64,000 nucleotides of DNA, from NCBI RefSeq assembly GCF_009301415.1, contig NZ_CP045073.1:1007501-1071500 (forward strand), written 5' to 3'. This document shows, one piece after another, positions 37,080-46,365 of the stretch. Source of the DNA: Paracoccus kondratievae. Lineage in GTDB: Bacteria; Pseudomonadota; Alphaproteobacteria; Rhodobacterales; Rhodobacteraceae. The translations under genes and the position numbers were made by a program. Numbering within the stretch: the first letter of the stretch is position 1; each line of letters opens with the position of its first letter. The notes beneath the pieces were generated by a model. It had not been told where the DNA came from. It did not search any database and was given only the letters and a program-made list of their open reading frames with translations.

Positions 37080-37951
37080 ACGCCGATGTTCTGGACCGTG
37101 ATCCCTTCCGCCCTGGCCAGCGCCGCAAGTCCGGCGCGATAGTCAGGATAGCGCAGGGTCACGCCCAGTTCGGTTTTGATACGGTTGTTCGAGACGCGCT
37201 TGTTTTCGGCATAAAAACTGCGGGCCATCGGCGACATTCCGGCGGTGGCGAAATCCTCGGCCGGGGGCAGGGGCAGGCCCAACAGTTCCGCTGCATGACC
37301 GATCACCGTCTCGGGCGGGGCGGGGTCGTCATCACAGACATTATAGATCGCCCCGGGCCGTGGTGCCTTGATCGAGGCCAGCAGCACCTGGGCGATATCT
37401 TCGGCATGGATGCGCGAAAAGACCTGCCCTGGCTTGATAATTCGCCGCGCCGTGCCCTGACGCACCTTGGCGAAGGGTCCGCGGCCCGGTCCATAGATCC
37501 CGGCCAGACGAAAAATATGCAGCGGCAAACCGTGCCGGGCGGCAAGCTGCTGCCAACCCTCTTCGGCGGCGACCCGCTCGCGCCCGCGCTGGGTGGTGGG
37601 GGCGCAGGGTGTCTTTTCGTCCACCCAGTCGCCGTTACGGTCGCCATAGACCCCGGTCGTCGAAAGGTAGCCAAGCCAGCGCGGGCGTGCCGCCGCGATC
37701 TGGGCGCCAAAGGCCGCCAGAACGGGATCAGAGCCGCTATCAGGCCCAATCGAGACCAGAATCGCATCAGCCCCGGAAATCGCCCGGCCGACCGCTGCGT
37801 CATCCCCTGGCCAGATCAGCGGCTCTGCCCCTGTGGCTGTGACACGGGTGGTGTCGCTGCGCGTGGTGCCGGTCACCTGCCAGCCCTCAGCCCGCAGAAG
37901 CGGGGTGAGGAAGCCGGCAGAATAGCCGTGACCAAAGACAAGCATCCTCAT
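37076..37951 (-). CDS. NAD(P)-dependent epimerase/dehydratase-like protein (YeeZ-like)
   Basis: Extended-SDR Rossmann protein of 291 residues. It begins [19 protein letters not shown], with [15 protein letters not shown] as the Thr/Ser-x-Tyr region and [13 protein letters not shown] as the extended-SDR signature. Substrate unknown. Co-translated with the flavin-dependent oxidoreductase (ATGA overlap). Confidence 0.85.
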   Translation of the reverse strand: MRMLVFGHGYSAGFLTPLLRAEGWQVTGTTRSDTTRVTATGAEPLIWPGDDAAVGRAISGADAILVSIGPDSGSDPVLAAFGAQIAAARPRWLGYLSTTGVYGDRNGDWVDEKTPCAPTTQRGRERVAAEEGWQQLAARHGLPLHIFRLAGIYGPGRGPFAKVRQGTARRIIKPGQVFSRIHAEDIAQVLLASIKAPRPGAIYNVCDDDPAPPETVIGHAAELLGLPLPPAEDFATAGMSPMARSFYAENKRVSNNRIKTELGVTLRYPDYRAGLAALARAEGITVQNIGV

Positions 37952-38934
37952 GCGCGGCCCCGCAGGATCTCGGCTGCGATGGCAAAGCTGCGATGCCGGG
38001 CCTGTTGGTCAAAGATATTGCCGACAAGGATCAGCTCGTCTGGCTGATAACGGGTGATCAGTTCATCCAGCCGCGCGGCGACGGTCGCTGGTGTACCGAC
38101 CGCACTGACCGAAAGCGCATGTTCGACCGAGGGCAGGATGCGCACCGGAATGGCATCCAGCACATCATCGACTGGCGGAGGCAGCAGCCCCGGCATCCCC
38201 AGCCGCAGCCGGGCAAAGCTGATCATCTGGCTGCTGCGCAGTTTTTGCGCCTCGGCATCGGTTTCGGCTGCGATGACGTTCACGGCCAGCATGAAACGAG
38301 GCCTGGTGCCGAACTCGGTCTGCTCAAACCGCTCGCGGTACAGTTGTGCGGCCTGATCCAGATCGCCGGGGGCAAAATGGCTGGCAAAAGCATAGGGCAG
38401 GCCAAGCGCGGCGGCGAGACTTGCACCGTAAAGCGACGAGCCCAGGATCCAGACCGGCACATTCGTCCCTTCGCCGGGGTGGGCCGCCACTGGTGCACCG
38501 GGGCGGGGCGGGCCGAGATAGCGCAACAGCTCGACCACATCATTGGGGAAATCTTCGTTGCGCTGCATCGAACGGCGCAGCGCATGCATCACCACCCCGT
38601 CGCCTCCGGGCGCGCGGCCCAGCCCCAGATCAATGCGCGGGCCGTGGATCGTCGCCAGCGTGCCGAATTGTTCGGCGATGGCCAGCGGTGCGTGATTGGG
38701 CAGCATTACGCCGCCCGCGCCGATGCGGATGGATTTCGTATGATCGGCGACATGGCCGATCAGGACCGAGGTGGCAGCACTGGCGATGCCGGGCATGTTG
38801 TGATGTTCGGCCAGCCAAAAGCGACTGTAGCCCCAGTCTTCGGCCGCCTGGGCCAGTGCAACGGAATTGGCAATGGCCTGCCGAGCATCCGAGCCCTCGG
38901 CGACCACCGCAAGGTCAAGAATGGAAAATTCCAT
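37948..38934 (-). CDS. LLM-class flavin-dependent oxidoreductase
   Basis: Bacterial luciferase-like monooxygenase of 328 residues (YhbW/MsnO8-like group). [33 protein letters not shown] and the LGLGRAPGG loop are visible. It uses FMNH2 to oxidise an unknown substrate. Divergent from AMP nucleosidase. Confidence 0.88.
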   Translation of the reverse strand: MEFSILDLAVVAEGSDARQAIANSVALAQAAEDWGYSRFWLAEHHNMPGIASAATSVLIGHVADHTKSIRIGAGGVMLPNHAPLAIAEQFGTLATIHGPRIDLGLGRAPGGDGVVMHALRRSMQRNEDFPNDVVELLRYLGPPRPGAPVAAHPGEGTNVPVWILGSSLYGASLAAALGLPYAFASHFAPGDLDQAAQLYRERFEQTEFGTRPRFMLAVNVIAAETDAEAQKLRSSQMISFARLRLGMPGLLPPPVDDVLDAIPVRILPSVEHALSVSAVGTPATVAARLDELITRYQPDELILVGNIFDQQARHRSFAIAAEILRGRA

Positions 38935-39030
38935 GCGGATCACTCCTTTGCACATCAGATAGGGTCTCTGGTGGCGGCTTGCCAGCCCGGTGCGGCGCTG
39001 GCACTCTCCTTTCCAAATTGGAGAGCGCGC

Positions 39031-40518
39031 ATGAATGCAACCGACAGCCGCAGACTTCCCATCGAGACGCCGGAACCCGCCGAGCGGCTTTATTTCGACG
39101 ATCCGGCCGCCGCCGTCGCCAGATTGATCGAGCTTTACGACCGTTCGTCGCAATTTCTGCTGAACCGCTTTCTGGCGACCCTGAAAGGCGGCAGGCCGGG
39201 CGCGCGCTATCGCGCCTTTTACCCCGAGATCCGCATGACGGTGCCCATCCATTCCAAGACAGATTCGCGCCTGTCCTTTGGTCATGTGGCGCTGCCGGGG
39301 ACCTATTCGACCTCGATCACCCGGCCCGACCTGTTTCGGGGCTATCTGACCGAACAGATCGGCCTGCTGATGCGCAACCATGGTGTGCCGGTCGCCGTGG
39401 GGGACAGCAGCACGCCGATGCCCGTCCATTTCGCTGTCGCCACGCAAAGCGACCTCAACGTCCCGCAAGAAGGCGTGCTCGACTATTCCCTGCGCGATGT
39501 GTTCGATGTGCCGGATCTGAATACGATGAATGACGATATCGTGAACGGGACTGCGGGGCCGAACCCGGATGGCAGCCACCCGCTGGCGCCCTTTACCGCG
39601 CAGCGTGTGGATTACTCGCTGGCGCGGCTGGCGCATTACACCGCGACCCTGCCCGAGCATTTCCAGAATTTCGTGATGTTCACGAATTACCAGTTCTATG
39701 TCGATGAGTTCGAGGCCTTTGCCCGCCGCGCGCTTGCCGATCCGAATTCGGGCTATACCGGGTTTGTCGCGCCCGGAAACCAGATCCTGGAACGCCCCGA
39801 GGATATCATTGCGACCGGCGCCAAGATGCCGCAGATGCCGGCCTATCACCTCAAGCGTCCGGATGGGGACGGAATCACGCTGGTCAATATCGGCGTCGGC
39901 CCTTCGAACGCCAAGACTGCGACCGACCACATCGCCGTCCTGCGTCCCCATGCCTGGCTGATGGTCGGCCATTGCGCGGGGTTGCGCAACAGTCAGAGCC
40001 TTGGCGATTTCGTCCTTGCCCATGCCTATCTGCGCGAAGATCACGTGCTTGACGATGACCTGCCGGCCTGGGTGCCGATCCCGGCCCTGGCCGAGGTGCA
40101 GGTTGCCCTGCAAGAGGCAGTGGCCGAGGTTACCCGGCTTGAGGGTTATGAGCTGAAGCGCATCATGCGCACCGGCACTGTCGCCACGATCGACAACCGC
40201 AACTGGGAGCTGCGCGACCAATCCGGTCCGGTGCAGCGCCTGTCGCAGTCGCGTGCCATCGCGCTGGATATGGAAAGTGCGACCATTGCCGCAAACGGTT
40301 TCCGCTTTCGGGTTCCTTATGGCACGCTGCTTTGCGTCAGCGACAAGCCGCTGCACGGCGAATTAAAGCTGCCCGGCATGGCCACCGACTTTTATCGTAC
40401 GCAGGTTGCAAACCACCTGCAGATCGGCATTCGCGCGATGGAGAAGCTGCGAGAGACCCCTCTGGAGCGCATCCACTCACGCAAGTTGCGTTCGTTTAAC
40501 GAGACCGCGTTCCTGTAG
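39031..40518 (+). CDS. amn: AMP nucleosidase
   Basis: Enzyme of 495 residues that hydrolyses AMP to adenine and ribose-5-phosphate. The C-terminal phosphorylase-like domain shows [39 protein letters not shown] and [13 protein letters not shown]; the N-terminal regulatory domain is also present. Length is close to the E. coli enzyme (484). Monocistronic. Confidence 0.94.
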   Translation: MNATDSRRLPIETPEPAERLYFDDPAAAVARLIELYDRSSQFLLNRFLATLKGGRPGARYRAFYPEIRMTVPIHSKTDSRLSFGHVALPGTYSTSITRPDLFRGYLTEQIGLLMRNHGVPVAVGDSSTPMPVHFAVATQSDLNVPQEGVLDYSLRDVFDVPDLNTMNDDIVNGTAGPNPDGSHPLAPFTAQRVDYSLARLAHYTATLPEHFQNFVMFTNYQFYVDEFEAFARRALADPNSGYTGFVAPGNQILERPEDIIATGAKMPQMPAYHLKRPDGDGITLVNIGVGPSNAKTATDHIAVLRPHAWLMVGHCAGLRNSQSLGDFVLAHAYLREDHVLDDDLPAWVPIPALAEVQVALQEAVAEVTRLEGYELKRIMRTGTVATIDNRNWELRDQSGPVQRLSQSRAIALDMESATIAANGFRFRVPYGTLLCVSDKPLHGELKLPGMATDFYRTQVANHLQIGIRAMEKLRETPLERIHSRKLRSFNETAFL

Positions 40519-40574
40519 CCTGGTCCTGCGAGGCACTTTTCGCAGCGTTTGCTGGGGAATTTCGCCGAAAACGC

Positions 40575-40603
40575 TTGATCTGCGCTTAAAAAGCTTGTGT
40601 AGC
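40575..40603 (+). promoter_or_regulatory. candidate promoter for the HU gene
   Basis: TTGATC (40575-40580) and TGTAGC (40598-40603) are separated by exactly 17 bp, 65 bp before the HU start. The -10 match is poor. Confidence 0.3.
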
Positions 40604-40667
40604 GACACGCGTGCCGCCAAGGTGGCGTCCGAAAATTTCCCGAACGGGAACAACGAGGAGACAGAAA

Positions 40668-40967
40668 ATGGCTCAGGCCGCTTCCAAACCGATGACCAAA
40701 ACTCAGCTCGTCGCCGCGCTGGCCGATGAAATGGGCAGCGACAAGAAAACCGCCGCCGCGGCTCTGGACGCGATCTCGGCCATCGTGTCGCGCACGGTTG
40801 CCGAGGGTGGCGCCGTCACCCTGCCGGGGATCGGCAAGGTCGCCTGCCGCGCCCGTCCCGAGCGTCAGGTTCGCAACCCGCAAACCCAAGAGATGATGAC
40901 CAAACCGGCCGACAAGGTGGTCAAGGTCACCATCGCGAAAGCGCTGAAAGACAGCGTGAACGCCTGA
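40668..40967 (+). CDS. HU-family DNA-binding protein
   Basis: Nucleoid protein of 99 residues with the HU fold (MTKTQLVAALADEMGSDKKT, then GGAVTLPGIGKVACRARPER and RNPQTQE). It binds and bends DNA without strict sequence preference. The N-terminal MAQAASKP extension is short. It is preceded by CAACGAGGAG and followed by a strong terminator; a single-gene unit. Confidence 0.94.
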   Translation: MAQAASKPMTKTQLVAALADEMGSDKKTAAAALDAISAIVSRTVAEGGAVTLPGIGKVACRARPERQVRNPQTQEMMTKPADKVVKVTIAKALKDSVNA

Positions 40968-40991
40968 GATCCCGCGTTTACTGACGGGAAT

Positions 40992-41027
40992 GAGCCGCGC
41001 ATCTGATCTGCGCGGCTCTTTTCTTTT
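40992..41027 (+). terminator. rho-independent terminator after HU
   Basis: A 10-bp perfect stem GAGCCGCGCA/TGCGCGGCTC around a 7-base loop, followed by TTTTCTTTTG. Confidence 0.9.
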
Positions 41028-41156
41028 GCGGCGCCCCGATCTTACGGGGTCCGGGTTTTCGCACCTGCGGGCGGTTTGCTGCGCGGGTGATTACGCCGCC
41101 CCTTGTGCATCCCCGCGCATCCGTGTCCCATGCGCACGCAACACCGGGGGGACAGG

Positions 41157-42083
41157 ATGGATTTCCGCGCGATATTGATGGGCGTCGGTTTTGCGGTGGT
41201 CTGGGCCTCGGCCTTTACCTCGACACGCATGATTGTCATGTCCGCCCCGCCGCTGACGGCGCTGGTCATCCGCTTTGGCCTGTCCGCGCTGGTGGCGATT
41301 CCCATGGCGCGTGCCATGGGGCAGAACTGGCATCTGACCCGGGCCGAATGGCGCACGGTGATCCTGTTCGGCCTGTGCCAGAATGCGCTTTACCTGGGGT
41401 TCAGCTGGGTCGCGATGCAATATGTCGAGGCCTCGGTTTCGTCGATCATCGCTTCGATGATGCCGCTGGTCGTGGCGTTTCTGGGCTGGCTTCTTTATGG
41501 CGAGAGGCTGCGGCCCATTGCCGTTGCCGGTCTGATCGCGGGCGTCGCGGGCGTCACCCTGATCATGGGGGTGCGGCTGCAACATGGGCTGGATATCCCC
41601 GGCGTGATCTTGTGCCTGATCGGTATGGTGGCACTGACCTTTGCGACGCTGGCTGCGCGTGGGGCAGGGGGCAGCCGCAACATGATGATGATCATCGGAT
41701 TGCAGATGGCGGTCGGGGCGATCCTGCTGGTGATACCGGCCCTGCTGATGGATTGGGGCCGCCCGGTCGAATGGAGCGCCGGCCTGATCTGGGCCTTTGC
41801 CTATACGGTGGTCGCGCCGGGAATTGGCGCGACCTGGCTATGGTTCAGGCTGGTCAACCGCATCGGCGCGGTGCGGGCCGCCACCTTTCACTTTCTGTCG
41901 CCGATCTTTGGCGTCGGGATCGCTGCCGTGTTGCTGGGTGAACGGTTTGGCGTCTCGGATGTGATCGGCGCGCTGATCGTCGCGGCGGGAATTTTGATGG
42001 TGCAGCTGGCAAAGCTTCCCGCCGCGGGCTCAACCGCTCAGGCGTCCAGTTCGGCTACCCGCGCCATCGAGGGGCGCGACTGA
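41157..42083 (+). CDS. EamA-family drug/metabolite permease
   Basis: Inner-membrane permease of 308 residues with ten hydrophobic segments in two EamA repeats (AVVWASAFTSTRM, then LGWLLYGERLRP and AAVLLGERFG at the conserved repeat ends). The direction and substrate cannot be predicted. GGGGGACAGG precedes the ATG. The 3' end overlaps the convergent GST gene by 46 bp. Confidence 0.88.
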   Translation: MDFRAILMGVGFAVVWASAFTSTRMIVMSAPPLTALVIRFGLSALVAIPMARAMGQNWHLTRAEWRTVILFGLCQNALYLGFSWVAMQYVEASVSSIIASMMPLVVAFLGWLLYGERLRPIAVAGLIAGVAGVTLIMGVRLQHGLDIPGVILCLIGMVALTFATLAARGAGGSRNMMMIIGLQMAVGAILLVIPALLMDWGRPVEWSAGLIWAFAYTVVAPGIGATWLWFRLVNRIGAVRAATFHFLSPIFGVGIAAVLLGERFGVSDVIGALIVAAGILMVQLAKLPAAGSTAQASSSATRAIEGRD

Positions 42084-42634
42084 ATCCGCTGCACCCAGTC
42101 GTCAACGGCGGGGGTGCGCGGCATCTGCTCGGGGCCAAAGAACATGAACGGGCCCGCGACCAGCAAATCAGCTGCCGAGAAATCCTCGCCCAGCAGATAA
42201 GGCTGCTTTGTCAGCACCTCGTCCAGCCGCGCGACGGCGGTATCATAATCGCGCAGGCTTGCGGCCAGCGCCGGATGGTTGATCCCGCAAAAATGCAGGA
42301 TCGCCACCGGCTCAAGCACGCCCTGATACCAGCTGAGCCAGCTGAGATATTGTCCGCGCCGGGGATCGCCTGGCAGAGGGCCCAGCCCTGCCTCGGGGAA
42401 AGTGTCGGTCAGATAAAGCATGATCGCGCCGCGTTCGCGTACGTGATCCTGACCGTTGACCAGATAGGGCACTTTTCCTTCGGGGTGGGGGTTGGCCGGG
42501 TCGCGGGCACCCGAGCCGTCCTGACGCGGGATCGTGACCCGGCGAACATCGACCTTGTCCAGAACGCCCAGCTCTTCCAGCAGCTCGACGACGGATGATG
42601 AGCGGCTTTTGGGCGCGTGATATAGAGTCAGCAT
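42038..42634 (-). CDS. glutathione S-transferase family protein
   Basis: GST-like protein of 198 residues: an N-terminal thioredoxin fold (MLTLYHAPKSRSSSVVELLE; the SRSSSVV serine could activate glutathione; GKVPYLV with the cis-proline; ERGAIMLYLTD) and a C-terminal helical domain (LLGEDFSAADLLVAGPF). Divergent from the YafY regulator, which may control it. Confidence 0.88.
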   Translation of the reverse strand: MLTLYHAPKSRSSSVVELLEELGVLDKVDVRRVTIPRQDGSGARDPANPHPEGKVPYLVNGQDHVRERGAIMLYLTDTFPEAGLGPLPGDPRRGQYLSWLSWYQGVLEPVAILHFCGINHPALAASLRDYDTAVARLDEVLTKQPYLLGEDFSAADLLVAGPFMFFGPEQMPRTPAVDDWVQRIQSRPSMARVAELDA

Positions 42635-42694
42635 CTTGGTCTCCTGTATTGACGGGGGCAGAATGACCCGACCCTCCTGACAAAAGGTGACAGC

Positions 42695-43399
42695 ATGTCT
42701 CGTACCGATCGCCTGATGCGCCTGATGGATGCGTTGCGCCGCCTGCCCGCGCCGGTCACGGCCGGGCGGCTGGCGCAGGAGACCGGCGTTTCGACGCGTC
42801 AGCTTTATCGCGACATTGCTACCCTGCGGGCCGGAGGTGCGCTGATTGATGGCGAAGCGGGCGTTGGTTATTCGCTGACCGAAGACCCGGCCCTGCCGCC
42901 CCAAAGCTTTTCCCGGCTTGAGATCGAGGCCCTGCTGCTTGCCATCTCGGGCCTGCGTACTCTGGGTGATTCCGAACTGACACATGCCGGCGAAAACGCC
43001 ATGGCCCGAATCATCGCCACCCTGCCTGAAGGTCAGGGCCGGCATGCCATGCACGCGACCATGCGCCTGTTTCGCGAACCTGCGCAAAGACCCGCCCTGA
43101 ATGTGGATATGGCGCTGTTGCGGCAGGCGCTGTGGGATGAGCGTAGCCTGATAATCGGCTACCTTGACCTGCAGGGGATGCAGACCACGCGCGAGATCTG
43201 GCCTTTGGGCCTCAGCTACAGTGAGAATCACATGATGCTGTTGGCCCATTGCCGGATGCGACAGGATTTCCGCACCTTTCACGTTCCGCGCATTCAAGCC
43301 ATGCGGCCGGGTGAGGAAAGCTTTCGCCCCCGCCGCGTGGCGCTGGTGCGCGAATATGTGGCGACCGTGGCCTGCGCTACTCGGCCGCGACCGGCGTAA
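42695..43399 (+). CDS. YafY-type HTH/WYL transcriptional regulator
   Basis: Regulator of 234 residues. An N-terminal HTH_11 domain (VTAGRLAQETGVSTRQLYRD) is followed by a WYL-type ligand domain (LIIGYLDLQGMQTTREIWPL). This YafY subgroup often lies divergent from a GST or glyoxalase-type gene, as here. The 3' end overlaps the convergent aminotransferase by 23 bp. Confidence 0.87.
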   Translation: MSRTDRLMRLMDALRRLPAPVTAGRLAQETGVSTRQLYRDIATLRAGGALIDGEAGVGYSLTEDPALPPQSFSRLEIEALLLAISGLRTLGDSELTHAGENAMARIIATLPEGQGRHAMHATMRLFREPAQRPALNVDMALLRQALWDERSLIIGYLDLQGMQTTREIWPLGLSYSENHMMLLAHCRMRQDFRTFHVPRIQAMRPGEESFRPRRVALVREYVATVACATRPRPA

Positions 43400-44798
43400 A
43401 GATCGCGGTCGAATGGTCGCAGCGGTAATGGGGCAGGTGTTCCGTTGCGTGATCGGAAAGGTCGCAGATGGCGTCCAGAATTGCCTGAACTTCGGCGCGC
43501 GGGGCGGCCCAGCACAGGTTCAGCCGCACGAATCCGGGTTTCTCGATCTCATCCCCGGCAAGGATCGCGGCGCGCATGCGCGCTGATTCCTGTGGGTCCA
43601 GCCCCAGCAGGTGATGGACATAGGGGCCCGCACAGGCGCAGCCGCCCCGCGCCTGCACGCCATAAAGATCCGACAACATCCGAGTCGCCAGTTGCTGGTG
43701 GACATATCCTCCCTGCCCATCGCGGACGCGGAAGCTGAAGAAGGGCAGGCGGGGGGCATCCAGATTGCCCAGCAGCTCGACCCGGGGATGCGCGCGCAGC
43801 TGCGCCATTCCCAGCGCAAGCCATTCGGCATTGCGTGCATGGATATGGTCCTGACCCGCAGCGGCCTTGGTCAGAAAGACCAGCGCGGCGCGGATATCCC
43901 CGACCACGTTCGGCGTGCCGCCTTCTTCGCGCGCTTCCAGCGACAGCGAATAGTCATGCGACTCGGGCGAGACAAAGCGCACCGTCCCGCCGCCGGGCAG
44001 GGTGGGGCGGTCATTCACCACCGCATCGCGGCGCAGGATGGTCACGCCGGATGCCCCCGGCCCACCAATGAACTTGTGCGGTGAGATCACCACCGCATCC
44101 ATGCCCAGCCGCATGTCGATGGGCAGGTAGGGCGCGCCTCCGGCATAGTCCCAGACCGCCTTGGCACCTGCAGTTTTGAGGATGCGCGTGACTTCGGCTA
44201 CGTCAGTCAGCGTCCCTGTGACGTTCGACGCGGCCGAGAAACTGCCGATCACCGGTCCTTGGGCCTGGTCCAGCGCCTCGGCCAGCGCGGTCAGGTCCGG
44301 GCCACCGGTCGCAGCCTCGGGGATGGTGATTACGGTCGCGCCGCTTTCGCGCCAGGGCAGGATGTTCGAGTGATGTTCGTAAGGCCCGATCAGCACCGTC
44401 GTACCCGGGCCCGCACCCAACAGATGCACCAGCCGGTTGATCCCCTGTGTCGCGCCCCCACCGGTAAAGATCACCGCATGTTCAGGCCCGGCATGGGTGC
44501 AATTGCCAATCGCGGTCCGCGCGGCGCGGCGCATCCGGGTCATGGTGCCGCCGCAATGGCTGGCCTCGGTATGGCTGTTGGCATACCAGGGAAGCACGTT
44601 TTCCATCACCCATTCCTCGATAGGCCGCAGCGCGCGGCCCGAGGCGATGTAATCGGCATAGATCATCCGGCGCGGTCCAAAAGGACCGTCGATCACCGCG
44701 TCGCGGCCGATCAGGCAGGTGTGGATCTGACTGATCGGGTCGTCGCCCAACCGGGCGAGGTAGCTGTCAAAGGGCGGGATGGAAATCTGTCTCTGCAT
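43377..44798 (-). CDS. class V aminotransferase (cysteine desulfurase-like)
   Basis: PLP enzyme of 473 residues. The Schiff-base lysine is in ISPHKFIGGPGASG, and a C-terminal RGGCACAGPY loop resembles the mobile cysteine loop of cysteine desulfurases. It is longer than IscS/SufS (~400). It might act on selenocysteine, cysteine or an unknown amino acid. Divergent from an Lrp-type regulator with a 73-bp AT-rich gap. Confidence 0.85.
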   Translation of the reverse strand: MQRQISIPPFDSYLARLGDDPISQIHTCLIGRDAVIDGPFGPRRMIYADYIASGRALRPIEEWVMENVLPWYANSHTEASHCGGTMTRMRRAARTAIGNCTHAGPEHAVIFTGGGATQGINRLVHLLGAGPGTTVLIGPYEHHSNILPWRESGATVITIPEAATGGPDLTALAEALDQAQGPVIGSFSAASNVTGTLTDVAEVTRILKTAGAKAVWDYAGGAPYLPIDMRLGMDAVVISPHKFIGGPGASGVTILRRDAVVNDRPTLPGGGTVRFVSPESHDYSLSLEAREEGGTPNVVGDIRAALVFLTKAAAGQDHIHARNAEWLALGMAQLRAHPRVELLGNLDAPRLPFFSFRVRDGQGGYVHQQLATRMLSDLYGVQARGGCACAGPYVHHLLGLDPQESARMRAAILAGDEIEKPGFVRLNLCWAAPRAEVQAILDAICDLSDHATEHLPHYRCDHSTAIFTPVAAE

Positions 44799-44871
44799 GC
44801 AGCCATCTTGACCCGCAGATCATGAGAAATCATTCTGAATATCAGCGATATTTTTTCAATATGGTTGTCAA
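44799..44871. promoter_or_regulatory. AT-rich divergent promoter region
   Basis: GAATATCAGCGATATTTTTTC is contained in a 73-bp gap between the aminotransferase and the Lrp-type gene; ATAT-bearing repeats (GAATATC, CGATATT, CAATATG) are spaced about 11 bp apart, the arrangement favoured by Lrp/AsnC proteins. The site and its regulator are inferred. Confidence 0.4.
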
Positions 44872-45345
44872 ATGAGCGACAAAAAGACAGAAACAGATGA
44901 AATCGACAACCAGTTGCTGGCGCTGCTGCAGCGGGACGCCAGCTTGTCTCAGCGCGAGCTGGCCGAACGTGTGGGCCTGTCCCAGAACGCCTGCTGGCGA
45001 CGCTTGCAGCGGCTGACCGAGGCAGGGGTGCTGCAGGGCAGCCGTGCCGTCATTGACGCGGCTGCGCTGGGGCTGGGGCTGACCGTTTTCATCATGATCC
45101 GCACTCGCCACCACAACGATGCGTGGTCGCGCCGCTTTCGCGCCCGTATCGAATCCCTGCCCCAGATTGTCGAGTTCCACCGTATCGGCGGTGAATGGGA
45201 CTATCTGGCCAAGGCGGTGGTCAGCGGCATGGCTGGCTATGATGCGCTATACAAGCGATTGATCGCCGATATGGATCTTGAGCGCGTAACAGGCGTTTTC
45301 TCGATGGAGACGATCTTTGAGGGTCGGCCATTGGCGCTGGCTTGA
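44872..45345 (+). CDS. Lrp/AsnC-family regulator
   Basis: Regulator of 157 residues: an HTH (DASLSQRELAERVGLSQNAC) at residues 23-42, then a RAM/ligand domain (VEFHRIGGEWDYLAKAVVSG). Likely regulates the divergent class V aminotransferase in response to an amino acid. Confidence 0.92.
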   Translation: MSDKKTETDEIDNQLLALLQRDASLSQRELAERVGLSQNACWRRLQRLTEAGVLQGSRAVIDAAALGLGLTVFIMIRTRHHNDAWSRRFRARIESLPQIVEFHRIGGEWDYLAKAVVSGMAGYDALYKRLIADMDLERVTGVFSMETIFEGRPLALA

Positions 45346-45375
45346 TTTTCACGAAATGTTCTGGATGCTCGGACC

Positions 45376-46365
45376 ATGCGCGCCGATTCCATTCTGTTTC
45401 CGACCGAGGCCGGGCTTTACTGCCCTGACGGCGGCTTTCACATCGACCCGCTGAAACCGGTCGCGCGTGCGCTGATCACCCACGGCCATTCCGATCACGC
45501 CCGCTTTGGTCATGGGGCGGTCATGGCGACGGCCGAGACGCTGGAGATTATGCGTCTGCGCATGGGTGAGGGGTTCGCGGGCACGACTCAGGTTGCTGCT
45601 GGGAACATGCGTATCGGTGGTGTCAGTGTGGGCTTTCACCCGGCGGGACATGTGCTCGGCTCAAGCCAGATCTCGGTCGAGGTCGGGGGCTGCCGCATCG
45701 TCGTTTCGGGCGATTATGCGCGCCAGCCGAACCCGACCTGTGCGGCGTTTCAGCCCGTCCCTTGCGATGTCTTTGTGACCGAGGCGACCTTTGGCTTGCC
45801 GGTGTTCCGTTTTCCTGATCCGGCGGGGCAGGTGCAAAAGCTGCTGGCCAGCATGGCCGAATTTCCCGACCGTCCGCATCTTGTCGGCGCCTATGCGCTG
45901 GGCAAGGCGCAGCATGTGATCGCTTTGCTGCGCGAGGCGGGCTATGATGCCCCTATTGCCGTTCACGGCGCGCTAAAGACCTTGTGCGAGTATTACGTTT
46001 CACGCGGGGTCAATCTGGGCACGCTGGTGCCTGCCTCGGTCGATGAGGTCGCGGCGCAACTGGTGATCGCCCCGCCCCCGGCCTTTGCCAGCCCCTGGGT
46101 GCAGCGGTTTCGGGATCCGGTTCTGGCATTCGCCTCGGGCTGGATGGCGGTGCGTGCCCGGGCGCGTCAGCGTGGGGTCGAACTGCCGCTGATCATCAGC
46201 GACCATGTTGACTGGCCTGCGTTGACCGCGACTCTGACCGAATTGGCCCCCGGCGAGGTCTGGGTTACCCACGGCACTGAGGATGGCGTGATCCGCTGGT
46301 GCGAATTGCAGCAGATCCCTGCACGTCCATTGCGACTGGTCGGCTATGAGGACGAGGCGGAATGA
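45376..46365 (+). CDS. ligase-associated DNA exonuclease (MBL fold)
   Basis: Metallo-beta-lactamase/beta-CASP-type nuclease of 329 residues. The metal motif is THGHSDHARFGH near residue 36, with AGHVLGSSQ and SGDYARQPN further on. It is of the family annotated as ligase-associated exonuclease and is co-translated with the ligase (ATGA overlap). First of four genes in a proposed DNA repair operon. Confidence 0.92.
   Translation: MRADSILFPTEAGLYCPDGGFHIDPLKPVARALITHGHSDHARFGHGAVMATAETLEIMRLRMGEGFAGTTQVAAGNMRIGGVSVGFHPAGHVLGSSQISVEVGGCRIVVSGDYARQPNPTCAAFQPVPCDVFVTEATFGLPVFRFPDPAGQVQKLLASMAEFPDRPHLVGAYALGKAQHVIALLREAGYDAPIAVHGALKTLCEYYVSRGVNLGTLVPASVDEVAAQLVIAPPPAFASPWVQRFRDPVLAFASGWMAVRARARQRGVELPLIISDHVDWPALTATLTELAPGEVWVTHGTEDGVIRWCELQQIPARPLRLVGYEDEAE

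Noticed and set aside
37948..40356. Very long minus-strand frame continuing upstream of the flavin oxidoreductase, and the matching plus-strand frame before amn
   Set aside because: High-GC shadow frames; the real genes start at 38934 (minus) and 39031 (plus) with family-typical N-termini.
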